Source of the DNA: Numida meleagris
Taxonomy: Eukaryota > Chordata > Aves > Galliformes > Numididae
Assembly (NCBI RefSeq): GCF_002078875.1
Contig: NC_034409.1
Coordinates: forward strand, 106,559,250 to 106,623,249
DNA length: 64,000 nt
Reading direction: 5' to 3'
Shown here: positions 37,088 to 50,000 of the stretch, piece after piece
Layout: each line of letters starts with the position of its first letter
Position numbering within the stretch: position 1 is the stretch's first letter
The notes under the pieces: generated by a model
Seen by the model: the letters and a program-made list of their open reading frames with translations, nothing else
Database searches by the model: none
What the model was told of the DNA's origin: nothing
Translations under genes and position numbers: made by a program

Positions 37088-38320
37088 GTGAGAGTTACAC
37101 AGGTACATGAAGGCAAGGCTGCTGTGCATCCACATCCATTAGCATCCAAGAGGACAGTCATATCTAACTGTTTCATGGGCAAGTAAATACACAAACACTG
37201 TTCCAAAACCTAAAGCAAAAAGAAAATGCTGTTAGCTTTTTGTTGACTGCTTATCACAGGCAATTAATACTTTGCAGTATTTATCACTGTTCATAAAATA
37301 CTATTAACACAGCTAGGATAATCCCTCAAATATAGTGCCACAACACTAATTTTTTGTTCAGTAGTTTCTCTTAAATACTTTTTTCACCATCCTATATCCA
37401 CTGTGAATGTGAATGTGGGTAGGTACCTCCCTCCTTCACCCCAACTTTTAGAAACAGACAGCTTGCTTGAAAAGATTGGGACAAAAAACTCTGAAAGGAA
37501 GCTTGCATGGAGGCATAGAAGCCGGATGGATCTTTTCATATTTTACACTGTTTGGATTCCCCCATTTTCCTCATACCTTCTTCTCCAGCAATAACAGTAG
37601 CTAGAAAAAGGAGAGTTTTATTTTATTTTATGGCAAATTCAAACAGAAGGCTTTAAACTCAGTGGTTATTCTGCTGGTAACAATCAGACCAAGAGAAGAG
37701 GAAGCCTACACATCTACTCAGCTTCCAAAAGGGGTTTTGCCACTGCCACGAGTAGGATATAACCACTGTCCAAGGAGGTGAGAGATAACTCTCTGCAGTT
37801 ATGGGCAATTCACTCAGAGGCACTGCAGATAGGACTAGGTGCTGTCAGCACTTAGTGGCATTCTCCCACCTGAAGTGGGAGATTTCACCACCTGAACCAT
37901 ACCAGCACAGAGATCACCCAGAGAAATGAATTATTCACTCTTACACTTTGATTTCTCATGCATATCGTTCCATGATATGCACCCGTAGTTTCACCCTGCT
38001 TTCCAATAACGATGCCAAACAAGTCACCAATTGGCAATAGGTTTCCCACAAGAGTCCTGCACACTTGTTTTTCAATCTTTCCTTATTTTTTGATCTCTTA
38101 AATATTCACCAATAGGAATGTGGATCCATATGAATTTCAGACTACCAGTTAGGAAGCCTGCCTTGCTGCCCTGCTCAGATCTCTTTCAGCTGTGGTCCCA
38201 GAAACTGCTAAGTTGACAGTTCTGTTGTACAGCTTCCTCAGCCTTCTTTCTACTCCCTATCTGTATTTTCTATCATTTCTATCATTTGCAATAACAGCAT
38301 CTCCAGGATTTGCAAACTGG

Positions 38321-38362
38321 AAAAAAAAAAACAAAAAAAAAAACAACCACAACAACCACAAC
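38321..38362. repeat. A-rich / (CAA)n simple repeat
   Basis: Two runs of about ten A separated by C are followed by CAACCACAACAACCACAACA. Open frames crossing it produce lysine and threonine runs that are artefacts of the repeat. Confidence 0.85.
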
Positions 38363-40781
38363 AGGTCGGTTTTCTGTCCACCTCTCACACCAGACTGTCC
38401 ACAAAAAGAAAGGTAAGAGAACATTCATGAACTTCAGAGCCCCTGCAGTCAGATGTCATCTGACTCCTGATGGAGGCAAAGGTGGCAATGATTTTATGAC
38501 CACAGATCTGCCACCTCAGGCACATGCTAGCTTTAAATCAGTTAGTCTAGGGAGGGCAGATAAAGACTGCTCGGCTATCTTGGTGCTACAGAGCAGACAG
38601 AAGCATAGACATACCGTCATCTGACCCACTTTGCGATAATCAGATAAAGAAAAAGAAGCACAACACGAAGCAAATATTACTAACTCATGGCTATCATGAC
38701 TTCTTCACTGGAATTACTTCCCCTGACCTACCATCCATTTTAGAGCATTCTTTAATCTTCTTTGAATTAGAAATTAAAATGTAGACTTGAAAAAATTAGG
38801 GAAAGAAAAAAGAGGTGATAATTCCACTGAGAGACAAATCTTCAGCTGGTATAGCTAGATGCTGATTTCTGTCAGCCAAGGATCTGAACTGCAAGGTCAA
38901 TACTTAAAAGATGCTCTTACCAGAGGGGTTAATTCTGACAACTCTTTTAAAATGCTAATTCTATGCTTTTTACTTTTCTTGATTTCAAGCACAGTAAAGC
39001 AGGGGCTGTAATTAGAGAATGGGTAGTCGGCACTGTTCACCAGTTGTGCGTAAGCTTTAAACTAATAACTCAGCAATTAGAAGAAAAATGAGCAGTAATT
39101 ACACACATTTTACTCACTGCTAGACAGATGGAACATTTTCTGCTCGTTATTGGCAAACTGTCACTGCATTTATTTCATTTTTAGTGTTTACTGTTTGTTG
39201 TAGTTTGATTAGGAATAATTACAGGCTAAGAAAAAATATGAAAGAAATGAACAGCTTTTCATTTTTATGTTTTTTAAAGGAATACAATGATTTCTTTCTC
39301 TTGCTTCTCCAAGATGATCATACCCACTCGTTAAAACCAGGCTGCATGTTACAGAGCTTGGTGTGAAAAGGAGGTGAGATGCCGCAGGAAAGGCCACCCT
39401 TCCCCGGAAAGTCTGGCTCAAATGCTGTTCGGCTCACAGGCAGCTTCCCTCATGGGCACTGCTCCATATTGCTAAGCTATTGCACAAATTGGTTTATATT
39501 TATTGCAGCTACGAGGCTTTAGTCAAAAGCGGCATCTGAGCCGATTCAGAGCCCACAGGGCAGGAGCTGCAGAGAACCGTCAGTGCTGTTAGCCCAGTTA
39601 AGCAAGCATGGAAAACAAAAGAGGCTGGAGGCAAGACCTTATTTATGCCAAGCCACTGGGGTTTACTTCCCCATCCCCTCCCATCTAAACCTGGATTTTA
39701 TTTAGTCATTACGTTGCACAAATATTTCCTTACCCCTTAACTTCAGGGATAGCACTGGGGAGGAGGTTCGATGGCTATCACCTATGGATGGACTGAGATG
39801 TAGAGCAAAATACCCTGAGCAGAAACCATGCACTTGAAGAGATTAATAAGTATTGTTATCCCTCTGCTCCAAAGTATCAACATCATATTTTAACTCCATT
39901 CACAAAAAGATTTTCTAGGATTTTAACTGAAATACATACAGAAAAACAGATGAAAGTATTCATATAACAGCTTGTTTGCTTTCACAAAGTCCCAGCTGCA
40001 GAGTAGACCTCAGCTCTATCACTGAGATGCTTGCAGATTCCTGGACTGTCCTGTACCAGTGTCCTTCTGACATTATAAACTTAGCACAGCTTGTAAAATG
40101 TTGTTAGGAAGCATGAGGTAGACCATGTCTGCTTTTCCTCAGGAATGCAACTGGTGATTTAATATGTCTGAAGGCCACGGTCCAAACTACTACTTTATGT
40201 GAAGACATTCTCTGTTTTCTGTCAACTCTCTACAGCAGAATTTCCTTCACCAACTTCTAGTTACTCCTTTCTTCTTTTTTTTTTTTCTTGCAAAAATAGT
40301 GTAAAAACAGATTTGACAGACTGATGAATTTCCCAGCAGTTAATGTGAGATTTCAATGCTGGGGATGAGATTCAATAGTAATTGATATAAAGTCACTGAT
40401 AGTGACACATATAACAACTTGAAAGGATTTATGTTGCTAACAGAATCCTAAGAAAAACTGAACTACTCTCATAATAAATAATGACTACTATCATTGCATG
40501 AAGTAGCAGTAAATAATCTCTTATTTTCTTTCGATGTGTAATGTCTCAGAAAAGTTTCCTCATTTATGGCAGCATCTTTAAAGTAACACATTTTCAGCAT
40601 TACTAGTAAATCAAGTATTAGCCAGGTGGCACGGATAGCATTGTAGTTGGAAGGTTCTCCTACTGCCAAGCCTTTTTGTCTGGTACAAAACTACTAGACA
40701 CTGTTTCTAACTCTCCCTTTCACAGTTCAGAGACAGTGGTTTTCACAGCAACTGAAAAAGTACATGGTTTTTCTATCATGC

Positions 40782-40821
40782 CATAGGAGTAAAGTGAACA
40801 GCATAGGAGTAAAGTCTACAG
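40782..40821. repeat. 20-bp imperfect tandem repeat, two copies
   Basis: CATAGGAGTAAAGTGAACAG is followed directly by CATAGGAGTAAAGTCTACAG, differing at two positions, and then by CATA. Confidence 0.85.
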
Positions 40822-41010
40822 CATATAGCATCCCTTACATCACATGAAGCAGCATTTACTAGGCCTAAAACATATGGTAACCAAGAGATGGGCTTCCCCA
40901 AAAAAAGTAAAATTAGCTTTGATTGTATTTGATATTTTAACCTTTTCTCTTCTGAGTATCTATTAGTTTCATCTTCAAGACTTTCTCCATAGCAATAAGC
41001 ACTTGGTACT

Positions 41011-41121
41011 TCATAGAAACATAGAATTATAGAACGGATTGGGTTGGAAGGGACCTCAGAGATCATCCAGTTCCAACCCCCCTGCACTGGGCAGGGCTGC
41101 CAACCACCAGATCAGGCTGCC
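41011..41121 (-). mobile_element. CR1 LINE short fragment, antisense
   Basis: The plus strand carries TCATAGAAACATAGAATTAT, GATTGGGTTGGAAGGGACCT and CAGAGATCATCCAGTTCCAA, the reverse complement of a CR1 3' tail. It then reads CTGCACTGGGCAGGGCTGCC, and the similarity stops after about 110 bp at CAGGCTGCCA. Confidence 0.93.
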
Positions 41122-42597
41122 ACATCCTACGATTGCTTTCTTCCTTACTGACATCTGGAAGACCAGAACCTCTAAAAACTCTAAAGGCAGAGATCATAAC
41201 AAGGAAAGAAGTAGAAAGACAACATAGCAGGATCTGTAAGAAGGTTGTGAGTGCATGCGTAATAACAGGCTTAAGACATCTACAAATTGTCATCATGGAG
41301 GAATTCTGAAAGTTTCTTGCAGACTGCAATATCAGTGTATGTCTGAAGTAGACATAAGGAGAAGAACAGTAGCTATTAAAGTTAAAGACAAAAGACCTCA
41401 CAGTCCCATTTCAAGCTAGCCTCGAAGCCAAGGATATCAGTGCATTGGTTTTAGAAGGCCTGCAGGTAAGTGGAATGTGTTGGGCTGCTAGCACACCTGG
41501 GTATATCTTCCAGCTGCACTAGCAGAGAAGGAGAACAGAAGTGTACTCTATGCAGTCATGTGGCTATGGACAAGCAGAGCTTTCACTACTGACGCAAGGC
41601 AGAGATGAAGAATGCAACAAAACAGTAATGACAAAGAAATTGAAAGCACAAAAAATGTCTGAAGGAGCAAAGTCTGTAATAATATAGGATTGCAACATTT
41701 TAGTAATGACATAACTGCGAAGTACAGGTACCTTAACGTATTTACAAAAGCATATGCTGTTTTATGGAAATTTATAAACAGAAGGTCATAGCATCAAGAT
41801 TATAATTATTCAGAATTAGGATTGAAAGATATTTTCATCAGGTAAGGAACTGAAATGTCCCTTATTTCTTCAGATAGAACGTGTTCCAGTGGAACTGAGA
41901 CATTAAATCAAGTCAAGCTTTTGCCCAGCAAACAACAATTGGAATTCGAACACTTGGGAGCACTTTTCTGCCAGCCACAGTGTATAGCACCAAGGTCGGG
42001 GCACTATTTTTTTTATACTACATGTAGAAAAAAAGGCAAGTGATATTGTTCTGTAGCCATGCTCTACAAAGAATAAAATAAATTTGCTAGTAGTTTCACT
42101 TTTCATATTTTCAGAAAAATCTGGGGAAAAAAATGCATTTTCTTCATTGTAACAGAAGAAAAAGAATTGGTGTCTAGTTGTAAAGCTGTGCTTTTAATGA
42201 CATTTAATTACACATGCTTAATTACACCTGGCACTCTCTATCTTTGGCTCCTAAGGATTTTCCTAGTCAAATGATTAATGTGCATATAAGTGTGGAAATT
42301 TTCAAAGCTAGGGCTTTGAAAGATGCTTAACATTGTTACTGATGTATAGCAATCTGAAGCATCTGTATCCTTCAGATTTTCCATGATTTTTTTGTCGTTG
42401 CTCGTGGGTTGTTTTTTGTCAAGGTTTTTTGTTTGGTTTTGGTGGGGTTTTTTGTTGTTTTTGTTTTCTTCCCTAATTAAGGTTTTAGACAAGGGCTTCA
42501 AGTTGAAACACAGATATCAGATGCTGTTCAATGGATCTACACGGGGCTAATTTAATATCTGGGCTCCATAATATAAAAAGGATGCTAAGCTGGTAAA
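41122..42597. other. Non-coding unique sequence with T/G-rich tract
   Basis: No gene is recognised. A T/G-rich low-complexity tract lies at about 42385-42470. A donor-like CAGGTAAGT at about 41462-41470 has no convincing exon upstream. Confidence 0.5.
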
Positions 42598-42939
42598 GAG
42601 GGCTGGTAGGTACGTCCTATGAAGAGAAGTTGAGCGCACTTGGATTGTCCAGCAGCAGGCTCTGCTCCCTGGCAATCGATGACAAGATATCTGGGAGCGG
42701 AACAAAGCTGTGCCAGGGGAGGGGCAGACTGCACATTAGGAAGATTTTCCTTTCAGTGGACATCGTCAAACACTGCAGCACATTTCCTAGAGAGACGGTT
42801 GATGTCTCATGCCTGTTAGTGATAAAGAGGTGCTTGGATGATCTCCTCAATAGCAAGCTTTAACTTTTGATTGCACCTGAAGTGGCCAGTTGGACTTGAT
42901 CATCTTTGAAGGTCCATTCTCACTCAACTATTATTTTCT
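42598..42939 (+). mobile_element. CR1 LINE fragment, older and divergent
   Basis: GTCCTATGAAGAGAAGTTGA, CTGTGCCAGGGGAGGGGCAG, ATTAGGAAGATTTTCCTTTC and AGTTGGACTTGATCATCTTT are recognisable CR1 segments in the right order. The tail (AAGGTCCATTCTCACTCAAC, then TATTATTTTCT) is decayed. It is more diverged than the other copies and of a different subfamily. Confidence 0.82.
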
Positions 42940-45900
42940 AATAAAAATAGCCCCGCACTCAATAATTCTCAAGTAAATACAACGAACTTGTTAGCTGGGA
43001 GATTCCAAGAGAACCTCACTTCTCTAAATTTTTGGATTATAACACTATTTCAATACTTCTCCAATATGCAGTAGTTTTGCAAAGAGAGATGCTCAGAGGA
43101 TTAGAACTGCACTCCATCACGGCCTCCACAGGAGCCTGTGCCATTAATTACATATTATACAGCATTTAAATATTACTCTTGAATGGCTTTCTGAGCAATT
43201 TTTAGAACATCCTACTTATATCCAGGAGGATACATTTGAATTTATCCATACGGAGTAACCTGGTTTGACCAGATTTTATGTTTTAAGTTACAACTGGCTG
43301 GATTGAACAGTTGACGTATATAATGCAAAGGTAGCAAAAAGACCGTTATAAAAACAAGCTTTCACAGTAATATCACTGTGCCATGTAAAAGAAAGTTCCA
43401 GATTGATTCTAGAGTAAGAACCTCATTTGAGTTTTACAAGATTTGTGCTGATCTGTTCTTGCATCCGTGTTGCAAGAGATACAATGCAATTTACAGTTCA
43501 GTGTTGGGGTTCACCAAATAACATATTGTGCTTTTATGAAGATAACTTTATGCATGTTTTGAAGCAAAAGAGTACCTGAAACTACTCTTTTTTTTCCTTC
43601 CTTTATACTTCTATCCTATCTAATACATGCAGCAGCACTCACAGAATCCCAATGGCTAGGGAGGGAAAAAAAAACCCACAAGAAAAACAGCATAATCTGT
43701 TTGATGAATAAACCATCTGGGAAATAAGCAGCCACCGTCTGGTTCCTTTGCAAGAATTTCAACAATGTATTTCGGCTTACGAAAGTGAAAAAAAAACCTC
43801 ATTTCCACTACAGAATTTATACACACACATTTTATAGTCTCACCACTACAAGCTGTGCTACAAGTCAAACAACCTTTGAGAAAATAAAATGACTGTGTGG
43901 CAAACAGACTGCAAGTTACAGCACACACATTGGAACTTTATATTATTGTGCAAAGGAAATTCTTTAAGATTGTGAATGGCGAAAACAAAGATAATACATG
44001 GATAAATAATGAATGGGAATATACAGTTAAAAACTTTGTCTTTAATATAATAGAATTATTTGCTGGATTTGTAATGAAAACATGTATTTCCAGACCACTG
44101 CAGAGTAACTTAGTTTGCCTTTTCTGATTGGCCATTTATACAGATACAGCATCTATAAAGCATTAATCCAGTCAATCTAACCCAGACTGTCAAAATGTGA
44201 CTAGTTATCTCAACTCCAAACATGTGAAAAAGATGCTTTAAATGACATGAAACCATGAATAAATTGCATTTTGTTAGGAGAGAAAAGCAGGAAAACAGAA
44301 AACAGGAGATTACCAACCAAGCAGCACATACAAATAAGTATTATTTCCATGGAAATACTTGCACTTACATTTTCCTTTACTCTTGTAAGCAAAACTCACA
44401 TGGACTCAGTGCAAGTATTTATGAACTGGCTGGCTGGACCAGAACATTAACTTCTTTGCTGACCAAACTAAACAAATTGTTCTTTCAGTATTAAAGCATA
44501 TATTCCCTTTCCCTGATTCTGGCTCAGCTATGAGCAAAGTAATTTTTCCAAGGACTAAAAAGATAGATGACCAATATAATTTCACTGCCAACTTCTCTTG
44601 TTTCAAAGACTGATCCAAAGAAACACTCTTAAGTTTTATTAGTGTGCTTTCCTTATTAAACATCATCCAGTAAGATGGTATCCTAAGGGTATTCAATTTA
44701 AAGGGTATTTGTTTTCTTCTTAAAATTAAAATGAAGTGAATAAGAGGAAAAGCATACCTTAGTTACTTATGCATACATTATACGAAGATGGTTATTAAAC
44801 ACTTACGAGAGATCCAGCTCAACTCTGCCTCATGGCTTGCCTGAGTGCCAAGTCACATCTGGCTGCTGGGAGTCACCCTCAGTGCATGCATGCCATCATG
44901 CTATGGTTTCCTTACTCCTCACAGTGAGGTTTCTTATCCTCCGTCCCAGTCCCCTGGCTTCTGTCCTGCAGAACAGCTCTTGCTGTTGCTATGGTATGAC
45001 TTACTGCTTGAGGAATCTGTCATTCCTTTATATTTGTTTTCTTCCATTTTATGCTGAGGGATTATGGGAAGGAAGAATCTCACCTCTTGGAACCTGTGCG
45101 TAATTGCACGCTACAAAAAGCTATTCAGTTTCGTCTTACAGACAAAATGGGTTAGCTACTGTTAGTCTTAACTTTCAGACTCTACTGATTATCCCAAGTA
45201 AAGGCCCTAGCCCTAAATATTTCAACATGCGGTAAGAAGGTAATTTGTAAAGCGTTTCAATAGCTTTGAGCTCTGACTTCGATGCACATGTCTCTGCAGC
45301 GATTTTTGCACTGGACTACCTACATTGTATGTAAAAGGAATGTCTTTTTCTGGAAGCTGAAGTGGAAAGACAGTTGAACCCAATGCTTTATGCCACTCCA
45401 GAAGGACATATCACTTTTTTTTAATGTAAGATGACTTATTTCAGTTAAAGCATTTAAGACTAATGGTCAAGAGAGTTTTCAGGGTTCAAGAGCATGTGTC
45501 CTTACAAATTACAATACTTAAGACAAACAAGATGGTATTACGCCCCCTATAAAGTTAAAGGATGCTTACAACTAGCTGCCATCTCCACTCTCAGAATGTA
45601 AAAAGTGCCCATGTGCCCTAGTGAGCTGTTACAGCTCCTTTTCCCTCATACTTCCTTGCACAATCTTTCTCTTTATACTGTGTAGAGAAACCTCAGGATT
45701 TGACTGTTCCTGTGGTTTCTTGCCTTCAGCAATGATCATTACAGACCCTCACTCCAGTAGGAGAGGCTAGTTCTAACTTCTCACACCCCCTTGCTATCTG
45801 ATCAATTACACTGAGTCCAGGTTAATTACTTAGCACAGCCACATCAGCAGGCTCCAGCTTTTATAACTAAGAGTAGCCAAAGGAAAATAACTGCCAGGCT

Positions 45901-46990
45901 TCTACGCAGTTTCTTTAGAACATGAATATTTAGAAATGCACAAAGAAGAGTGAAGCTAGAAGAAAAAAATGAACCAAAATACCAAGTTTGACAGAGGCTG
46001 CCACTGGGAGAGAGGGAAGGTTACCAATGGAAAGCTCCCTTCTTGACCACAATATAGTTTTTAATATCAGAAAAGACTTCAGTAGAGTTGACAAATGTGA
46101 AACGTTCTTCAAGTATAATCACTTAACTGCCTCTCTTTTATAAATAATTAATTTGCTTGCTTCCCTTATTGTTAACATTTTCTTCCACTTTTTCCTTCCA
46201 CTTTTGGCTTTGCCAACAGTGAAAAACATAGAGGTGCTAAAATGGCCAAAGAAATTAATGTGTTTGCTTTTTTTGGCAAGCAAAAAATAGCATATAGGTA
46301 AATTTTGCAACAGGTACAGGTTGTACTAATAGACATCATACAAAATGAAAGGAGAGGAAAAAATGCTACAAGAGAAATACAGAGACAATTTTCCCAGCAA
46401 GATGACTGGATGAAGGTGAAAGTTAAATGGAATAGATGCTGCCTTGCCAACTCACTCTCGCAATAGCTGCTTTAAGCCAGACACTAGAGTAACAGTTAAT
46501 ATAAAGTTATTGATGTTATTAATTGTACTGTGTCATATATTGTACCATTGTTCTGTCAGGTTCCTTGAAGACATTTCTGATAAATACAGTACTTACATTT
46601 TCCAGCCAGCTAGTAGCATTTTAACATGCCATTCTCTAGAAAAAATGTCAAAATCCCTTGGATTTTGAAAAACTTGCTTCATTATAAACTAGTCCACTGT
46701 CACACTCAAGAGCATTTCATTCCCCTGTCTGCTATCATAAAAGAAAAGGAAATAATTAGATATAGGAAATGTAGAACAGAGGCATTTTTCATTCCACTTG
46801 TTAGTAGCTACTGCTTTCATGACAGGAACAGCCAGAAGCTCCAAAGAGAGATCAGTCACATGATGGTGGGCAACACTTTCAGGAACGTTATCATATTTTG
46901 CCCCTGGAGATACAGGTTGGCACCCAGCAAGATTTCCATAATAGCTGAAGGCAGCTAGGCACTTGCATCCCATTTATTTAACTGCCTATC

Positions 46991-47078
46991 TAAAGGTCAT
47001 AGAGAAGACCAGTGGGAAAGTTGGGAATTGAGCTCAGACCTTCTGGGTCGCTCTGAACCACATGGTGACTCTTTTCCC
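46991..47078 (-). mobile_element. MIR-like SINE fragment, antisense
   Basis: On the plus strand AAAGGTCATAGAGAAGACCA, GTGGGAAAGTTGGGAATTGA and GCTCAGACCTTCTGGGTC, followed by GAACCACATGGTGACTCT, track the reverse complement of MIR near its tRNA-related part (AAGGTCACACAGCAAGT, GTGGCAGAGCTGGGAATTGA, ACTCAGGTCTTCTGACTCC). It is short and old. The match is from memory of the consensus. Confidence 0.55.
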
Positions 47079-50000
47079 CGTGATCATCCTTTTACACTAT
47101 TCACTGCTATGAAATAGAACTGAGTATTAAGAGTAGGTTTTTTTTCTTTTTTTTTTCTTTTTTTAAGGAATTATGAGCAGAAGTGGTCTTAGATAAAGAA
47201 AAACAAGTAGCTTCTTTTTCCCTGGAATACAAAAATCAACCAGAGAAGAGAGCTTGATGAAATAAAATAAGGTCCTTTGTGAAAGGTGCAGCATCTATTC
47301 CAGGAAAAGATGAAAGTTTCTGCTGACTCACTTGCTGCCTATCAAGACTGAATTATGAACCCTGCCACTGAAAAGAAGAAATTAGCATCAGATGCTTTTT
47401 CCTAAAGATTTTTCATGAAGATATATATTTGGCTCATTTGCTGTTCAAGGTTAAAACAGAATAACTGTAGGTGAAGATAAAACTTCCCTGCCAAGAACAA
47501 ACAGAATTGTAGTTACACCTTCTGTGCAAAAGATTTGGAAAGCAAAGTCAAGAGTTATTCTCAAAGATGCAATCTTTCAATTCACAGCATCCTCTTCTAA
47601 ATCAGAGTTCACGGCCATAGGGTTTGGGCTATTTTCAAAGGTTTGTTACCAAAAGGCATCCATAGAAAAACTTATCCACTGCCTAACTGTCATAGGAGAG
47701 CTTGTCTAGGGAGGAAAGACGAGAATGTGGGAGGTGTTTCTACATAGGTTATGTTGCTTGCAATTAATATGGGAAGGTTGCAGTGAAAAAAAAAAGCCAT
47801 AAAATTTGGCAGTGCAGAAGAGGTTTAATGTAAATAAAGAAGTGAGATATCACACTCTTTCGCACTCTTTTTAGGTCTTCACAGAAAAACAAAAGAAACA
47901 TGGTATTCTTAAATCAGCAAAGCAAAAAAAAAAAAAAAAAAAGCTATTTATCCAGTATTTCTGACTGACTCGCGCTATTTTCTGTGTAACACTTGAAAAT
48001 AGGAATGTTAAGGCCTTGCCTGGTAAATATGGCATGTCAGGGCCTAAGCCACTGACATATAAATTAACAGGGATAATACAAATAGGAGCCTGAAGAAACA
48101 TAATGATAGTCAAGCTAAACAAAGTCTGTTTCAAAGGGCAGTGTGTATTCTGTATTTTACACAGTGCTGTGGAAAAGTAAAAAGAGTAATAGTAAACATG
48201 TGGAACTGAGATAGTATTCTTAGTGTCAAAGGCAGCGGGTTGCAGTGAAATTGAACACAGAGATTGGATTAAATAGCTGGGGATTCAGCTGAGTAGTCCA
48301 CAGAATTGGAAAAAATTGTCTTTCTTTTGATTATTGATGTACATGGCTGATTTAATAAAAAGGATCTGGATGATGCATAGAATTGGAGCCTCCACGTACT
48401 CCTTATCCAGTACAGAATAAATCAGATTTCAAATATACTTCATATGGAAAGCGTTGAGTAAGACAGACAAGGTTAACTGGAGGAAAAAAGGGCTGACTAT
48501 CAGGTAAATAATGCACACTGACTGAGCTGATGGTAGAAAATCAGAGTGTTGGGGATTTATGGGTGAATTTATGTGAATATTTGTCAGTGAGAGTGAATCT
48601 GGTTGACTTCCCAGAAAAACCAGAGTACAAATAGGAGATCTGTTAAACTAGTCCGCTAACATGACTATCTCATCAGGGATGATTATTTGTGATACTATTA
48701 TTCTAAGCACAAGAAAAGGAAAAACACAAAGAACCAAATACCACATATGCATATATACAGGAAGAGCCAAGAGCATACTTCTAACGAGATATGTTTCAAA
48801 ATTTTATCTGACAGACTCAACCCCCTCTGCACCCTCCTGACATTATTTTCCCAAGAGCCCCAAGCTATGTCTTTCACCCAGTGCACCTTACTTCCTTCCC
48901 ACTGCACGATGACATTGCATCACTCCAAAGTAGGCCCCTAGCTCCAGGACGATCCTTCCCTCACATTCCTTATATCACTTACAGAGGATGACTCCTTCCC
49001 AACTCCCTACTCTGGTGCCTTTCATATCCTGCTATCCTAAAATTATTTCAGCACCACTACCCCAATGATAGTAGAGGAGGGAAGCTACACACTGACCACT
49101 ACCCCACATTTCAGTGGCCTATTAACTATTACCCCCAGCGCTGCCCAGCCCAGTGTGTTTGGCCTAATCCTGTTCTTTTTGACAACACTGACAAAGTTCA
49201 TTGTCTTGAATGACAAACAACCAGTCTTATTAAGCTGTTTGTATTAACAACTCAGCATAGCTCTGTTGTTTCTAGAAGGGAGCAGGCATTTATTCTCTGT
49301 AATAAAGTCCAAGGAAAGTGTAGCGTGTCTGAAACACTTATAAATACCAATTCTTTTTCACCAGTCTGGCAGATGCTACATCTTCAAAACACTGTCTTTT
49401 GTTCAAGCAGTTGCTTTTAGCCAAGTTTTTTCAAGGCTGTCAGACCTTTTCTATTAATACTCTGTCTTATCATGAGCATCATAAAACATCAGATGCAGTT
49501 ATGGCTCTAGTGGTGGCCATCTGAATAAAAAATTAAGCTGTCGTTTAAACCTATCAATTAAATGCTACTGAAACCCCTTTGTCACACGTGAACTTCCAGC
49601 TTACATGTTATACTTGTATTTAAGCTATTATATTAGAACATCTGCAAGCAATTCAGATAAAAAAGTTTAAATACAGTTCTATATTCAAATATAAAGCTGG
49701 TAAAACTGCAGTGACTTCATGTTTTTAATTGCTGACAAAAAGACTTAGCACAGTGTATATGAATAAAGAATGCAGCCTGTGTAGATCTTCCAGGAGTAAG
49801 TATGCATTCTTAACATTTAGCAATGCAATATGTTCTTTAATGCACTTCAGAGATTTGCTAGGGTTGTAACCAGATCATCAGAGTTATTCAATATCAAATT
49901 CCATAGTGATGTGTTGAGAATGTGGCAGAGTGGAAGTACCACCAGGAATTAACTAAAAGGAAATTTACTTCTTGCTGCCTGATCAAAATTCTTGGAAAAC

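Larger units (their letters stand above)
37088..41010. other. Non-coding unique sequence with a possible regulatory stretch
   Basis: No gene is recognised. An A/CAA-rich simple repeat lies at about 38321-38362. The stretch from about 38985 to 39200 is dense in homeobox-type sites and is discussed separately. A 20-bp imperfect tandem repeat lies at 40782-40821. Confidence 0.5.

Noticed and set aside
41380..41470. Possible short exon ending in CAGGTAAGT
   Set aside because: The open stretch upstream is about 30 codons, has no convincing acceptor or known protein match, and strong donor-like 9-mers are expected by chance in 64 kb.
43625..43660. CACAGAATCCCAATGGCTAG as a CR1 tail
   Set aside because: Only one tail-like octamer, and none of the GGTTGGAAGGGACC wording follows.
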